Positions 32,582 to 32,816 of a DNA stretch of 32,816 bases are shown here, piece by piece. The notes under the pieces were generated by a model. That model was not told where the DNA came from. It searched no databases and saw only the letters and a program-made list of their open reading frames with translations. How positions within the stretch are numbered: the stretch's first letter is position 1; the number at the start of each line of letters is the position of its first letter. This DNA comes from Candidatus Zipacnadia bacterium (GTDB lineage: Bacteria > Armatimonadota > Zipacnadia > Zipacnadales > UBA5352), in NCBI GenBank assembly GCA_029820295.1, contig JALGVA010000087.1:1-32816 (forward strand), in the 5' to 3' direction. Position numbers and translations under genes: made by a program.

Positions 32582-32816
32582 CGCCATGCGCGTGACCGGC
32601 CTGCCCGACGGCTGGATGGTCGAGCAGTGGCGCGCAGAGGGTGGCGGCGAGTTCCTGGCGCTCTTCGGCATCGAGGAGGGCCAGGTGGCGCGCGACGTGC
32701 GTATCGAGCTGCCCGGCACAACCGCCGACCATGCGTGGCTGGTGACCGGCGAAGGGTCGGAGCGCGTGCCGGTCGAGAACGAGGCGGTGACGCTCGGGAA
32801 CCTGGGTGACAGCTTC
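32550..32816 (+). pseudogene. Out-of-frame continuation of the preceding putative GH gene, cut by window
   Basis: From 32550 the +1 frame is open to the window end (89 codons) and reads as ordinary protein: LGSLVLGALSDAMRV, then DGWMVEQW and GEFLALFG. It joins well to GDGAVIVAPGG in the upstream frame, completing the strand-helix unit that normally follows a GATase-like domain. One extra G or C in GGGCCTGGG (32546-32554) would explain the break. The frame has no start or ribosome site of its own near 32550, which argues against a separate gene. Confidence 0.6.

Noticed and set aside
30899-32719. 606-codon minus-strand open frame opposite the last GH-like gene
   Set aside because: Strongly Arg/Val/His-biased and without recognisable fold; the plus strand has signal peptide, ribosome site and domain motifs.
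1-32816. tRNA/rRNA genes, CRISPR arrays, transposases, phage or toxin-antitoxin genes
   Set aside because: Looked for on both strands; no cloverleaf with conserved T-loop, no spaced repeats and no recombinase motifs were found by eye.

Overview
The window is high-GC bacterial DNA with two divergent, tightly packed gene blocks and no tRNA, rRNA, CRISPR array, insertion sequence or phage gene that I can recognise. The large secreted proteins (LamG, heparinase II/III-like, sialidase-like and TIM-barrel enzymes), their mix with Gfo/Idh/MocA and aldo/keto reductases, and the GC content recall uncultured carbohydrate-rich phyla such as Armatimonadota, Hydrogenedentota or Planctomycetota/Lentisphaerota. 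I cannot decide between them without a database search.

Left block (1-16079, all minus strand, thirteen genes, transcribed right to left): a cell-surface polysaccharide biosynthesis operon. In transcription order it encodes a membrane-anchored family 2 polyprenyl-phosphate glycosyltransferase, a GT-C (PMT/ArnT-like) glycosyltransferase, a GT4 glycosyltransferase, a NodB-fold deacetylase-like protein lacking the usual first motif, a SAM methyltransferase, a CelD-like acyltransferase, a second deacetylase-like protein, a Wzx-like flippase, a Wzy/O-antigen-ligase-like membrane protein, two paralogous GT4 enzymes, a sugar-nucleotide epimerase/dehydratase, and a second GT-C enzyme cut by the left edge. 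Many junctions are 4-base ATGA/GTGA overlaps, which points to one translationally coupled transcript. The gene set fits Wzx/Wzy-type assembly with modification of the glycan by acyl, methyl and deacetyl chemistry and lipid-linked sugar donors. No initiating phosphoglycosyltransferase or chain-length regulator is visible.

Centre (16080-16660): about 580 bases between the two divergent blocks. It must hold the control signals of both. I see small direct repeats and an A/T-richer patch there but no convincing consensus promoter.

Right block (16661-32816, all plus strand): a carbohydrate catabolism locus. Three predicted cytoplasmic oxidoreductases (an SDR epimerase/dehydratase, a Gfo/Idh/MocA dehydrogenase and an aldo/keto reductase) are interleaved with five predicted exported proteins. 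These are a heparinase II/III-like polysaccharide lyase, a 1497-residue LamG/TIM-barrel/double jelly-roll protein, a beta-lactamase-fold serine hydrolase fused to a sialidase-like domain, a secreted protein of unknown family, and a TIM-barrel/GATase-like putative glycoside hydrolase whose frame breaks near 32546-32550. The natural reading is extracellular depolymerisation of a (probably uronic-acid-containing) glycan followed by oxidation or epimerisation of the released sugars. No transporter, SusC/D pair or regulator is present here, so this is not a classical PUL. The right block is visibly richer in GC than the older part of the left block, so the two may have different histories.
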